Below, piece after piece: positions 45,588-57,804 of a DNA stretch of 64,000 nucleotides. Positions within the stretch are counted from its first letter, which is position 1. Each line of letters starts with the position of its first letter. Made by a program: the position numbers and the translations under genes. The notes beneath the pieces were generated by a model that was given only the letters and a program-made list of their open reading frames with translations, was not told where the DNA came from and did no database searches. The stretch is from NCBI GenBank assembly GCA_025084515.1, contig JAJAGP010000561.1:1-64000 (forward strand), read 5' to 3'. The stretch comes from Ancistrus triradiatus (taxonomy: Eukaryota > Chordata > Actinopteri > Siluriformes > Loricariidae).

Positions 45588-48500
45588 GTGAGTAGGCTAT
45601 TTACACACGACAGCTGATCTCACAGTGGATCTCCCCATGCTCAGTGTGCTCCTCCAATCCCTATTCAATATTCAGATCTAAGAATGTGTGATAATCAGCT
45701 AATAGAGACTTTAAACACATATACATTGAGCTGGAGGATAATATACCAACCAAAAATAAAACATGCAGGCTTATTCATATTTTTCCACCGCATTTAAGGG
45801 CAAGCGAGTGCAGAAGGGAAGCATCTAGCCATATGCCTGACACTAATAAAGATCACTCCTGAGTGGTTCTGACAACACTCCTTGAGCCTGCTGTGTGCGT
45901 GACCTTATATAAGTCCTACAGAGGATTGACTCACTCAATACATTGACAGCGAGCTGTCATTTTCCAAGTTCCTCAAAGAGAACGTTAGACTTAAAAGTCA
46001 GACCGCAGGACTTTCTGATAGCGACTCGAGTCTGACGCTTGTTCGGAGATCCAGCAGTATGTCGAGTTTTGAGAGCGCGAGCCGCCTCGTTCTGTAGTTC
46101 ATAAAACGTGCCTGTATATTTGAGCGACTTTTAAATCCAGGCACACTTCACTGCGTCATTAACTTCATGATGTGGTGTGGCTATAAGGAAAGGGCAAGCA
46201 AACACCACTCACATCCCCAATCACTTTGACTGACCTTCTGGCGCGAACGAGCGTCCCGTGGTGCAACACTGCCATCTAGAGATCAGGCCTGCGTATTACA
46301 GCAAAGGGTGTTTTAGCAGAGTCAGGGAAAAACCAGATCTGCTGACTCCTCTCCCTTCACTACCCATCATCCAAGTCATGCATTTTAAATGAGTCGGTTA
46401 TGCACTAGATACTTAAATATGCTTCTCAGAGTGGCCCACATACACAAGCTGGACTGTTTTTGGGTAATCCAGAGCTGCTTCGTCTTTGTTTTTGGGGGGG
46501 TGGGGGGCAAATTAATGCTGCAAATTGCTATCCATGACCATGTTCCTTTCAGCTTCTAAAATGGGACTCTGTTATTAACATATACTTATCGGACAAAAAA
46601 TTAGTCAGCTTCCGTGTTTAAGGTGGTAGTAACTTCAGGCTCCTGCAGATGCTACAAATACCTGCAGGGTGTGGGATGGGATTCATAGATTTGAGAAGAG
46701 GTGGTACATTGCAGTAAATGTTTCATTTAATGTGTGGAAAATGGGTCGCACAGCAGATGTTAATGATTGGCAAAAATGAGTGGTTGCATTTGGGCGTGCC
46801 GAAGGATATAGTGTGAAGGAAGCATACTGTCATACGGGTCTACCAGCAGTGGCAAGAATCTCAAGTCCACAGGAAATTCTCATCAGACTTTGTGGAGGTA
46901 TTACACACTTTGTTTTAAGTCACAGGTGACTTGTTTTTTGTCCAGTAAGTATATATTTCCATGTATAGATTTCCTCTCCTGTTACAGCATACTCAGCACA
47001 TGTACAAGCATCCAACAAGGAGTAAAATTACACAAATCCGTTCGAGCTGTTCGTCACGTGCCGCCCTCGCTGTCACAAGTATTAGCTGATGAGCTCATAT
47101 GGTTATACAGGCTCTTTTTTATTGTGTGCACGAGTTTAGTAATGGTTCAAGCTGGCATTTTGCCAAAGTGGTTGGGTAGAAGCCATTTTCCCTTTTACAC
47201 TAAGCGGCTATTATTTAAATGCCTGCTCCGACATAGATGGAGTAGTGCAACGGAGGGTGTGACATTCAGAATTCACCGGCACGCTGATATTTATGACCAA
47301 ACTTGGGTTTGCATTGCCACCTGCTGAGAACAAGCTTAATATAGAGACACACTCTTCAATATACACATGCTAATGCACACTAATACTAATCAATTAAAAC
47401 CATTATGAGCTTGTACTGAGTCAAGTCAAATGGCTCACTCACGCCAGTGCCACTGGTGCTCTCTCAATGACTCAACAGGCTGCATGCTGACACACTCTGA
47501 GTGGCACACTCTGCTGTTTACCACCCAGACTGGTGCATTCTTCATCTGTAACTTCCAGAGTCTGCGTATTACTTGTGTCATTACAGCTCTATTTCAGCCA
47601 GCACAGGTGCCGAGGTAATATATGGGTTAAGAAGGTTAAAACCTTTAATACTGAGGGTAATAACCTTATCAGACCCTTGATGTACAGTGCTGTGCAAAAG
47701 TCTTAGGCCACTATCAGATTTGATATACTGTAGTTTTAGCAGTGGTATACTGACCATATTTAATTACTAGAATACAGCCAGAAAATACAGCAAATTTGTA
47801 TGCAGTATTAAAAAAATAGCTTCTTTAGGCTACAGTGGTCAGTATTTAGGGAAGCAGCCAAGAAACCAATTTTTCACAAAGAGGTATTGGGTGAAAAGGC
47901 TAAGATATGCTAAAGCTCACAAAGATTGAAATGAAGATCAATGGAGAAGAGGATTACAGAGCGACGCCTCCAAGTTTAAAATTGTAACGTTGAATTGTTG
48001 ACAATATGATATATATGGTGATTATAGCATTGCTAACACAAAATCGAATGGTGGCCTAAGACTTTTGCACAGTATATGCAACTGGATGTTGTCTAAACAG
48101 ATGCTGTGCTGCGCATTCATGTCTATTTAAAATCCGTGCGACAGAGAAGTCTGAAATCCTTCGTTGTTCGTCTTACAAATTTCCATTTCACAATAATTGC
48201 AAGTACAAGTTTGACTTGTTAGAACTGTGGCATGAGCAATCCAGTAACCCCATCTACTTACAGTTTACAGTTGTGCTTGAAAGTTTGTGAACCCTTTAGA
48301 ATTTTCTATATTTCTGCATAAATATGACCTAAAAGTCCTAAAAGTAGATAAAGAGAACCCAGTTAAACAAATGAGACAAAAATATTATACTTGGTCATTT
48401 ATTTATTGAGGAAAATTATCCAATATTACTTATTAGTGAGTGGCAAAAGTATGTGAACCTCCAGGATTAGCAGTTAATTTGAAGGTGAAATTAGACTCAG

Positions 48501-51500
48501 GTGTTTTCAATCAGTGGGATGACAATCAGGTGTGAGTGGGCACCCTGTTTTATTTAAAGAACAAGGTTCTATCAAAGTCTGCTCTTCACAACACGTTTGT
48601 GGAAGTGTATGGAAAAAGAGAAAAAGAGTGGTCAATGCTCATCAGGCTGGTAAAGGTTACAAAACCATCTCTAAAGAGTTTGGACTCCAATCCACAGTCA
48701 GACAGATTGTGTACAAATGGAGGAAATTCAAGACCATTGTTACCCTCCCCAGGAGTGGTCGACCAACAAAGATCACTCCAAGAGCAAGGTGTGTAATAGT
48801 TGGTGAGGTCACAAAGGACCCCAGGGTAACTTCTAAGCAACTGAAGGCCTCTCTCACATTGGCTAATGTTAATGTTCATGAGTCCAAAGGACCGCGCAGG
48901 GTGGAGAGAGAAGACGCTGATCTAAGAGCGAGAGCTAGAAGGAAGGGGAAAGGGGGGGGGGAGTCCTCTCTACAATTGGACGGCCAAAGGGGAAAGGATT
49001 GAAAGGGTTAATGTTCATGGAGGGATCCACCATCAGAATAACACTGAACAGGACGATGTGTTGCAAGTGTAAGAAGTGCATGAGAAGGTTGCAGGGAGAA
49101 AGCGCACGTATGGAACGCTCCAAAAAGAGAATAACAGAAATTTCTAGGGTAAGAAAAAAAAAAAGGAAGGGTCATGAAGGGAGGAAAGGCTGGTGGACGA
49201 TTTATAGCAAAGAGCTACGCCCTTGGACAATAAGGAGCCAAGGCTCACTGGAAATGTTTTCTGGATGTAGTTAACCAAAATAGAACTTGTTTAAAAGGAG
49301 AAAGCGTTGTAAAGAAGTTTGGGAGAACGGGAAACACCGCGTAGAAGGGTCCAGAAAAAAGCATAGAGAACCTTATCAAAATCAGGGATAGGCGCCCATC
49401 GTTTAAACAGTGTTGTTGGGGGGTATATCATGGTTTTGGGCCTGTTTTGCTGCATCCTTGGCAGGACTGCTTGCATCATTGAATGGAACATGAACCTCTG
49501 AATTACATTCATAGAATGAAGAAGAGGCAAGTGAGAAGAAAAAACTAAAAAGAAAATTCTTGACAGCATAAGTCGGTAAAATCCGAGGAAAAAGAGAACT
49601 GAAATCTCAAGAATGGGGGGTCATGGCAAATACAAAAACCGAACCACGGGAAGAGAGAAAGGAGGGAAAAGAGGGAGGGGAGGGGGGAGGTGTGGGAGGG
49701 GGGGAGGAGGCATGGAGAAGGGGGAAGAGAAAGAGGGAAAGGGGTGGGGGGAAGAGGAGGGGGGAAAGGAAAAAAGGCGGGGGACGCACAGATCTAAGTG
49801 GCACCCCCCTCCCTGGTTTCTCCCCCCATCATTTTTCACTCACTCCTCGAAGGGCCTTTGCAACTGGAGTAAATGGTGTTTTTTCATGGTTCCCATTAGC
49901 GCAAGCTTCGGGCGAGGAAAAAATGGAGGGGAGGGGGCGGATAAGGAAGGAGAAAAGGAGGGGGGGAGGCAGGTACTATATGGCCGAAGGACGGAGTTCC
50001 TCCACTTTCCCGTTGATATTTGTTCAAGCACTTCCCTCCTTTTCTACCTGCTCCTTTCTTCCCCCCGCCCACATTCCCAGAGCGAAGCTGTGTCTGTACG
50101 AGGAATGGGTAACTCCTCCAAGCCGGTGTGCAGACTGATCAACAGTTACAGGAAACAAAAAAAAAAAAACGTTTAGAGCTGGCGTTATTGCTGCACAGGG
50201 GGGGGGATCCACACCAGAATCTGAAAGCAAGGTCACATACTTTTGCCACTCATTAATAGTGTAATATTGGATCATTCTCCTCAATAAATAAATGACCAAG
50301 TATAATATGTTTGTCTCATTTGTTTAACTGGGTTCTCTTTATGTACTTTTAGGACTTGTGTGAAAATCTGATGATGTTTTAGGTCATATTTATTCAGAAA
50401 TATAGAACATTCTAAAGGGTTCACAAACTTTCAAGAAAAACTGTATGGCTATGACGATGCAAGGCTTTGTGCTTCATTGTTAGTAATATGTGTGGCTGAA
50501 ATAGCTGTACTTACTGAGAATCACAGCACTGGCCTCTATACACTAAAACACTGTTCATATTGTAGTCTTACAGGCTTTGAAAATGGAGGTATTGTAACTG
50601 TGATCTGCCTAAATTCAGCCATATCAGTATTTACATCCTAAATACTACAATATTTGCGTTACAAACAATTTGCTGTATAACTGTTATTGAAATAAAACAT
50701 GAATGTATGATATAAGTTTATCAGCATGAGATTCAGCTGGGAAAACTTTCAAAATGCACGTTTCATGTCCATCCCGATGAGGTTAATTTAATAGTAGTAG
50801 TGGCATTCTTTACATAATTAACCATAGATATAAGCAGTACACGCTGGATTAGCACTGCCATATCAATTACACTTGTTTAAGTTTCTTTTATTTACAAACG
50901 AGATCCTCATTTCACCCGGGCTTTGATAACATGCAAGGCCAGGGAGCGTGAGGCTGTCTCTCCCTTGCAGTGCCAGTAGAGGGGGCTGGTGAGGTGGTGG
51001 GTGCCAATGCGCCGCCCGCTGGTCTGTGTGGCTGTCTGGCTGACGTCTCTGTCTCCTCCTCTCTTCCGGCAGTTCATGGCATCAAGTGGACTTGCAGCAA
51101 CGGGAACAGCAGCACCGGCTTCTCGGCTGAGCAGCTGGTGCAGCAGATCCTGGACAGCCACCAGACCAAGCCACCTCCCCGGACTCACAACTGCCTCTGC
51201 ACAGGGACGCTGGGTAAGGGAAGGGTAGGGGGGTGGGAGTGGCCAGGGAAGACGTGAGGCAAGGATAAAAATAGCATTAATTACGACTTAATTAGATGCA
51301 GATTGTTTTGGGAGAATACTAGGTGTGTTTCATCATTCATTGGGTGTATTTTATACATGTTTTATTATATGTGCGGCGTGGGCCAGAAGTCTGAGCCCAC
51401 TAGTGAAAATGTGTCTGTTTGCAATTTTTTTTAGAGCATTGCATTTAATGCGGTGTTTTATTTTACAAACAATATAAACAGCACAATTTGAGTGAAGAGT

Positions 51501-51639
51501 GGAATCTGTTTCAGGTTAGATTACTTTGAGCATGTGTTATATTTTTAATAACTTATCATTTATAATAATAGTAATTTATATATATATATACAGTATAATA
51601 TATATACATATATATACTTGTGTATATATATATATACAA

Positions 51640-51671
<32 letters not shown>

Positions 51672-54600
51672 TATCTAAAGCAGACTATATTGTATTTCAA
51701 AATGAAGTGGTACACAGAGCTTAGGCAGTGGTAGTATATATTTTTGTCACTAGATGGCAGCCTTTTCACGCATATAGCAAAGATGCCTGGTTCTACTCTA
51801 ATAAATAATAATATAATAAACCAATAGCAGTAATAGATTAGCAATAGTAAATCGTATACGTGGTATAAATAGTAATATAATAGTTTTATAGTATAGTATT
51901 CATTATTGTGTAACACTACTATCATACTATTATTTATACTATATATACCATCTACTATTGTTAATCTATTATTTCATTAATGATAGTATTTAATAGACTA
52001 CATCTTATTGTATTTACAGGCTACTAATATGCTGTACTGTATTGTATAGTGCCTTTGAGTGTATCATTTCACTGCTATAAAAAACAGAAAGCAGATTGGT
52101 CGATAAATAAGAAAATCAGTTGAGTAATAACTAGTCTATTGTGCATTTTAATCAGAAAAAAATGCAGTTCCCTGCTCACTTGTATTTGTTTGTTTACAAG
52201 CGAGTTTTGCCTGGACCAATATGGTGGCCACGTTGGCGTATCATAGCAACGGGCTGAAGTGGCTAATGCAGAGTACATAAAAATCCTTCCCTGACTGATG
52301 CATTTGTATTTCTTAACCCGTCTGTAGGTGCTGGGAGCAGTCTGCATCACAAGTGTAACAGTGCCAAGCACCGCATCATCTCCCCAAAGGTAGACCCACG
52401 TTCTGGAGGTGCCTACAGCAGTAGCCACTCTGAAGTCCAGAACAGTGATGTGTCTGAAGGAAAGACCGAGCATGGCCACGGCGCAGGAAAGAACGGCAGG
52501 GCGGGGGGCGACGGGCCAGTTGGATCCACGGCGCGGGAGAAGAGGAACGGCAAAGGACCCAAACCGGCTCTGCTTCACCAGAATAGCATGGAAGTGTCCT
52601 CCACCAACCAGGTCGAAGTGCCAGACACCACCCAGAGCTCCCCTGTCTCCATTAGCAGCGGGTTAAACTCTGATCCAGACATGGCCGACAGTCCGGTAGT
52701 CACGGCTATGAGCCATGTGGCTTCCGTCATGAACAGCCTGTCCCAGTCCGCCACCGTCTTCATGTCAGAAGTCACCGGAGATCCCGTCTACAGCATGTCT
52801 CCCACCGGAGACCCCAATGCTCATCTCCTGGGCTCTGATACGGCCTCAAGCAGTCTGGTGTTGGCAGTCGCTGATAGTCATAAGTTCGCCTTTCCTGGGG
52901 CTGTGGGTGTTGGACTGGGAGACGTCGGGTCGACCGACAGGTTAGCCATGCTTTCAGCAACAAGCATGTCAGAAGAGCTTGTGCTCTCAAGCAACCTGGA
53001 GTCTGGAAGCATCAAGCTCCCTGAGACCAATGTAAATTTTGACCCAGACTGCTTCCTCAACAACCCCAAGCAAGGCCAGACCTATGGCGGAAACGGATTG
53101 AAAACAGAGGTCAGCAACGGGGGCAGCTGCAGCAGCAACGGAGGACTCCGCTGTTCCCCTCCTCTCGTCGACAATGGTTATGGCTTCAACGCCTCGCTGG
53201 TCAAGAATATCAAGACAGAAGACACATCGTTTGAGCAGCAGCTGGCCAAAGATGGGGCTTACCAGGTTGGGGAAGTGGTGAGCGCAGCAGGTGGCCTCTC
53301 CAGTTCCTCAGGCAGCGGCTCAAACCAGAGTTCCCTTGCTTTGACTCCAACTAGCTCATTGCTCCCCTCTGGTGGCGGCTTGAGCCCTAGCACCACCCTT
53401 GAACAAATGGATTTCAGCGCTATTGACGCCAAGCAGGACTACACCTCTACCATGATGTCCACCACAAGCTACGGTCAGGCTATACCCAGCCCTCAGCTGG
53501 CTCACCAGAGCCATTCTCCCAGTTTCTTTCTGCAGAGCTCACCCCAGTCCACCCAGACCCACCAGAACACTGGCACCTCTGCCCAGAATTCACATGATTC
53601 CACTGCTTACATGGGAATTTCAGTAGTCAAGACTGACACAGCAGGCACAAATGGGCATCCCCACCACCACCACGCCCATCAGAGCCAGCATGCTTTATCT
53701 AACTGCAATGGGCGCTCTCCGACTGAAAGGAACGAGCAAGGTGGCGCTCTACAGATGTTGCAGTACCAAAACAACTTCCCGGGTGCAGGCAAAGAACACG
53801 AGGAGGTTGGAAGCCTGGAACAGTCAGCTAGCTCTGAGGAACGGGATACACTTGGACAAGAAAAGGACAGAGCAGGCCTGCTGAAGCCAGGGGACCACCT
53901 GCAACACTGTGTCGGCAACGGGGTGGATGCCAGCGGAGCAACAGATCACTACCTCCAGCAAGCGGAAGGCAGCAACTTGGGTGCCGGAACCGGGGGAGCA
54001 GGACCGGCTAGCAATGGAACCCTATGTAACGGCACGGAGGGTAGCAGGACGACCAGCAGTCCACATCAGCAACTCCAACCGCTCCTCCAGGGAGCCAACC
54101 TCGTCCAGGGGCTCTTTAACAACATCGCAGCCCACCAGGGTCTAGCGGCCAGTGCAGCTGCTGGAGGTGGATCCATGGAGATCAGTCTAGATCATTTCGA
54201 TGTGTCGTTTGGGAATCAGTTTTCAGACCTCATTAATGACTTCATTTCCGTGGAAGGGGGAAATGCAGCAGCGGTCGGGGCACAAGGGGGCAGTGCGCTC
54301 TACGGCCATCAGCTAAACACGCACGCGGGCACAGAGGGTCAAGTCTCTTCCGGAGCAGCCCCCCAACAGGTTGCTGAAGAAGGGAATGCCCACGGAGGAT
54401 CAGGATACAACTCTGCAGACCTCTGCCTCCAGCCGTGCTGCAGCCCCCAGTCGGCCCAGCCCGGGGCGCTGGGAGCAGATGCGGGGCAGCTGGCATACAT
54501 GCAAGTGGATGAGGTGGTGTCTGCAGCTGTGGCTCACGGGACCATGGGGATGCTACAGAACACAGGGAGACTGTTTGTAGTGACAGACTATTCACCAGAG

Positions 54601-57210
54601 TGGTCTTACCCTGAGGTGAGTGAAGCACTGAGTTAACTGTGTAAACTATGTTTGGGCCTTAAATGTACGGCGCATGTTACCATGTATGTGGAGTTTGCAT
54701 GTTCTCCCCATGTGTGTGTGGGTTTTCTCCAGGTTCTCTGGTTTCCTCCCTCATTCCAAAGACCTACGTTAGGTTAATGGGTCTCTCTAAATTGGCCGAG
54801 TGCATTGTCATGGATATAATCCATCGATGCTGGCAAATTTAATTGATAAATAAATAATATTCACGAAATAATACAATACATAATAATACAATTCTTCATA
54901 CAGAAGATTAGCAGTTGTTATGCAGTTATTGTTTAAAATGCATTATTGTGTGTACCACCTCTGTTCCAAAGTGAAAGCAGTTCCATAAAGCCATTCTACG
55001 TAGCTTTTCCTTACATAATTTGAGCTTTAATTACCAAAAAAGGTGACTACACAGCAATTAAAACCGAGAGAGTAAATATGTGAGAACATTTGCGTTTACT
55101 GCATCCACAGATAGATTTAACTGAACAAACAGTCACTAATATACCTCACTGTGCAATATTACATAAGTAAGAAATGTACCATACTGTATGCCCGTTACAG
55201 TACACGACAGGCAAACGTTACTATAGTAGTGGTTTTAGGGGCTGCTCTATTATGAAATAACCACAAGGTGGCAGCACTCCACCAGAAAACAATTCTGTAA
55301 GGGTCTGTAAAAGGATGCTACTTGTAAGCTGATATAAACCGGATGCATAATGGAACCGTGCAGTGGCTTAATTACTGTATTCAAAAATGTTTTCGTATCT
55401 TTAATAACTACTGGTCATTTTAGAACATTGTGTTCAGGGACTAACTCGTGTATAACTAGTTACTTGTGTTTGCTTGCTGTAGGGTGGTGTGAAGGTTTTG
55501 ATCACAGGCCCGTGGCAGGAGGCCAGCAGTGACTACAGCTGTCTGTTTGATCAGATCACAGTACCTGCCTCGCTCATTCAGCCTGGAGTACTGAGATGCT
55601 ACTGCCCAGGTAGGAACACAGACATATACACAACCCCTGGTCTTTCATCTCTCATCAGACACACTTCTCTCATCACTTTTCCTGTGACAGACCCTCTTAA
55701 TCTATCAGGTACTGGCCCCTAGCCAGCCCCTTATTGGTTTCTCAGGCACCAGGCCATCGTGGCCTATTATAGAAGAGAATGGGATGGGATGGGATGGTAT
55801 ATTATAGAATAGGATGGCATGGAATAGGATAGGATTAGATTAGTTAGGATAAGATGGCATTGGATAGGATAGGGTAAGATACGATACGATGGCATGGGAT
55901 AGGATAGGGTAGGGTGGCATAGGATAGGATATGATGGCGTGGGATTTGATTGGATAGGATAAGATAGGGTAAGATACGATAGGCTGGGAAAGGATAAAAT
56001 AGGATGGTATGGGATAGAATAGGCTAGGATAGGATAGGATGGCATGGGATATGATAGAATAGAGCAGAATAGGGTAGGATGAGATAGGATGGCATAGGAT
56101 AGGATACTCTAGTATAGGATAGGGTAGTATACGATAAAATAGGGTAGGGTAAGATAGGATAGGGTAGGATAGGATGGCATGGGATATGATAGGATAGGGT
56201 AAGATAGGATAGGATGGCATGGGATAGGATAGGATAGAATTTGATGGGCTAGGATGGGATGGGAAAGGATATGATGATGGAATATAATAGGATAAGATGT
56301 AATGGGGTGGGATATTATAGGATGGGATGGGAAGGAATAGGATACGATTGGATACGATCTGATAGAATAGCATAGGATGGAATGATATGGGATGGATTAG
56401 AATAGGTTGGGATGGAATAGGATAGGATGGGATAAGATAGAATGTGATGGGATGGAATAGGAAAGTATAGGATAGGATAGAATAGAATAGGATGGGATGG
56501 GGTGGAATAGGATAGAAGAGGCTGGAATGGAATAGGATAGGAATAGGAGGAGGTGGAATAGGAGGGGGTAAGATGGGATGAAATATGATAGGATAGGATG
56601 CTGGCCCTTACCCAGACCCTTATTGATCTCTCAGGCACCAGGCCATCCTGGACTATTATAGAATGGAATGGGATGGTATGGAATAGGATAGGATGGCAAG
56701 AAATGGAATAGAATAAGAAAAGATAAAGTAGAATACAATAGACAATACAAAAACACAACTTTGTTCTTCACCCTTTTATATTTTTTATAATTTCCTTCAT
56801 TGCTTCAGGTGCACAGGTTCTTTGCTGACACATTAAGTTTAGGCAGTTTTTAATAATAACCCAGTAATGATTATGGCCTCCCTGGTTTATCTGGGGCCCT
56901 AAGCAGCGATAGAACCGGGGCAAGGAGATGATTAATTCAGATTGTCTATGAACTCATCTTTTGGTCAGCAGTATCAGCCCGAGTCAGGTCACTGAAGCAA
57001 CTCATTCCTGACAGGTGGAAGCAGTTGGATAAAAAAAGAACAAATCGTAAACATACTTTGTCTTTCTACCTACAGCTCATGACACAGGGCTGGTGACCCT
57101 TCAGGTGGCAGCCAGTAGTCAGATCATCTCCAACTCAGTGGTGTTTGAATATAAAGCTCGTGCTCTGCCTGCCCTGCCCACCTCCCAGCATGACTGGCTT
57201 TCTCTGGATG
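45434..57210 (+). CDS. camta1: Calmodulin-binding transcription activator 1, five internal exons
   Basis: Exons 45434-45587, 51073-51213, 52328-54615, 55483-55609 and 57076-57210 have GT-AG borders and matching phases (0/1, 1/1, 1/0, 0/1, 1/1). They encode about 948 residues that closely follow vertebrate CAMTA1: end of the CG-1 DNA-binding domain (1-13), a linker with FHGIKWTCSNGNSS (52-65) and HNCLCTGTLG, the long activation region (about 100-845) and the IPT/TIG domain (about 846-935), then HDWLSLD. CAMTA proteins are nuclear activators, calmodulin-regulated through C-terminal IQ motifs. The upstream CG-1 exons are missing from 45 kb of 5' sequence, and the ankyrin/IQ exons are not in 57211-64000. 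Which teleost duplicate (a or b) this is cannot be decided. CAMTA2 is less likely because of near-identity to CAMTA1 in exons 1, 2 and 4. Confidence 0.95.
46582..46953 (+). mobile_element. Tc1/mariner-type MITE in camta1 intron
   Basis: The ends TATACTTATCGGACAAAAAA and TTTTTTGTCCAGTAAGTATA are imperfect inverted repeats around a 372-bp body. The body keeps a transposase relic (MGRTADVNDWQK near 46743), so it is an internally deleted element, not a de novo MITE. Confidence 0.75.
46954..47684 (+). other. camta1 intron, nothing recognised
   Basis: A 145-codon open frame (46890-47327) overlaps it, but it has no recognisable domain and starts within the MITE. Confidence 0.4.
47685..48074 (+). 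mobile_element. Tc1/mariner-type MITE in camta1 intron
   Basis: The left end CAGTGCTGTGCAAAAGTCTT then AGGCCAC is mirrored by GTGGCCTAAGACTTTTGCAC at the right, after a TA at 47683-47684. The body is about 390 bp without coding sequence. The outermost bases of the right end are lost. Confidence 0.8.
48268..50443 (+). mobile_element. Tc1-like transposon, family 1, expanded by noisy sequence
   Basis: The left terminus CAGTTGTGCTTGAAAG is preceded by TA and the right terminus AAAACTG is followed by TA. Both inverted repeats and the first transposase half (to 48885) match other copies closely, apart from short deletions such as the missing start-codon region. From about 48888 to 50170 recognisable pieces of the second half (AACCTTATC, TGGTTTTGGGCCTGTTTTGC, CCTCCAAGCCGGTGTGCAG) are separated by purine-rich insertions. 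The total is 2176 bp against 1601 bp for the full-length copy. Confidence 0.85.
50444..51072 (+). other. camta1 intron before exon 51073
   Basis: Mostly AT-rich to 50900, then GC-rich for the final 150 bases before the TTCCGGCAG acceptor. Confidence 0.5.
51073..51213 (+). CDS. camta1: camta1 exon: linker after CG-1
   Basis: It encodes HGIKWTCSNGNSSTGFSAEQ, then LVQQILDSHQTKPPPRTHNC and LCTGTLG, nearly invariant in vertebrate CAMTA1. It joins with one base on each side. Confidence 0.95.
51570..51676. repeat. (AT)n microsatellite
   Basis: AT repeats with ACTTGTGT/ACAAGT palindromic interruptions, able to fold as a cruciform. Confidence 0.85.
51677..52327 (+). other. camta1 intron, AT-rich
   Basis: TAATA-rich sequence without recognised repeats or exons. 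Confidence 0.5.
52328..54615 (+). CDS. camta1: camta1 large exon: activation region and start of TIG domain
   Basis: This 2288-base exon gives 762 codons. Conserved blocks in order are HHKCNSAKHRIISPKVDPR, SSTNQVEVPDTTQSSPVSIS, ATVFMSEVTGDPVYSMSP, NFDPDCFLNNPKQGQTYGG, IKTEDTSFEQQ, TTLEQMDFSAID, SLDHFDVSFGNQFSDLINDF (acidic-hydrophobic, about 54184-54243) and VTDYSPEWSYPE, where TIG begins. Fish-specific low-complexity insertions include a His run (HPHHHHAHQSQH near 53657-53692) and Gly/Ala-rich tracts near 53990 and 54150. The exon is much more GC-rich than its introns. Confidence 0.95.
54690..54850 (+). mobile_element. SINE-like repeat, partial copy of the 31301 family
   Basis: GGAGTTTGCATGTTCTCCCC and GGTTTCCTCCCTCATTCCAA then AGACCTACGTTAGGTTAATG; the tRNA-like head is missing. 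Confidence 0.7.
54851..55482 (+). other. camta1 intron, nothing recognised
   Basis: AT-rich sequence up to the acceptor at 55481-55482. Confidence 0.5.
55483..55609 (+). CDS. camta1: camta1 exon: TIG domain, first part
   Basis: It encodes GGVKVLITGPWQEASSDYSC, then LFDQITVPASLIQPGVLRCY and CP. This is the core of the immunoglobulin-like TIG fold used for DNA contacts or dimerisation. Confidence 0.95.
55712..56760. repeat. Pentanucleotide (GGATA/GGATG)n satellite
   Basis: About 950 bases of imperfect GGATA, GGATG, GAATA and GGGTA pentamers fill the intron between two TIG exons. A non-repetitive block of about 75 bases (CTGGCCC...TATTATAGAA) occurs at 55712-55787 and again at 56601-56672, 889 bases apart, each time leading into GGGATGG pentamers. 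This points to a larger duplicated unit. The long open frames rich in Tyr-Pro-Ile/Leu-Ser on the - strand are a mechanical result of the pentamer and not genes. Confidence 0.9.
57076..57210 (+). CDS. camta1: camta1 exon: TIG domain, second part
   Basis: It encodes HDTGLVTLQVAASSQIISNS, then VVFEYKARALPALPTSQHDW and LSLD, ending with the first base of a split codon before GTAAGG. The next exon should encode the NQFRMSILERL region and is not found before the window ends. Confidence 0.95.
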
Positions 57211-57804
57211 GTAAGGCTCATAAACCATCAGCTCACTCTCTTTTTTATATTATACATCATTGTGTTTCTTCTTCCTGAGAGTTACCCAGTGTTTACACAC
57301 CTATCATTGCAACTACATCATAAGAAATGTTTAGTGGACCAGCTTTGGGAATTATTATTTGTGTGTTATATTTGTTATTATTGGAGTTGTTTGGAGTTGC
57401 TTGTTGGTGTAGAGTTCTAGCTTTCAGTCCTAGATTTAGACTTCAGGAAAATTGGGGGTTCACACTGTCCGTTGCAGTGTTTTGAATACTGAATACTGAA
57501 GAACTGAATACTGAAGAACACACACAAAAAAATCTATACATGCATCTGTATTTAACATGACTTTAAATGTGACGTTTCACTTTATATACTGTGGCCCACC
57601 TAAAGGCAGCTTTTCATGTGTATTTTATGTAAATCTTTTAAAATTTGTTAATATGTTTTTGTTTTGATATTTGTTTGGCTTGTTTTCTTGTGGATATAGC
57701 TATCGGTGCTCACATATTTAATTGATCAATAGATAATATTCATGTAATAATACACTACATAATAATTCAATGCTTCATACAGAAGATTAGGTATTTATGT
57801 TAGT
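57211..57804 (+). other. camta1 intron, nothing recognised
   Basis: AT-rich. The piece near 57700-57800 (ATTGATCAATAGATAATATT...CATACAGAAGATTAG) repeats sequence at 54840-54910, suggesting a short duplicated segment. Confidence 0.45.

Noticed and set aside
46890..47327. 145-codon frame in the camta1 intron
   Set aside because: It begins inside a MITE and shows no domain or coding bias.
49613..50176. Overlapping frames of 171-187 codons rich in Gly, Arg, Glu and Lys
   Set aside because: They fall in the purine-rich noise inside a Tc1 copy; purine-only codons lack stops, so open length means nothing.
55767..56758. Long open frames on the - strand rich in Tyr-Pro-Ser-Ile (up to 177 codons)
   Set aside because: They arise from the pentamer repeat, which has no stop in most frames; no start context or domain, and they lie in a camta1 intron.
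45434..57210. CAMTA2 instead of CAMTA1
   Set aside because: The blocks NPDIVLVHYLNVPAIEDCG, FHGIKWTCSNGNSS and the TIG exons follow CAMTA1 as I know it.
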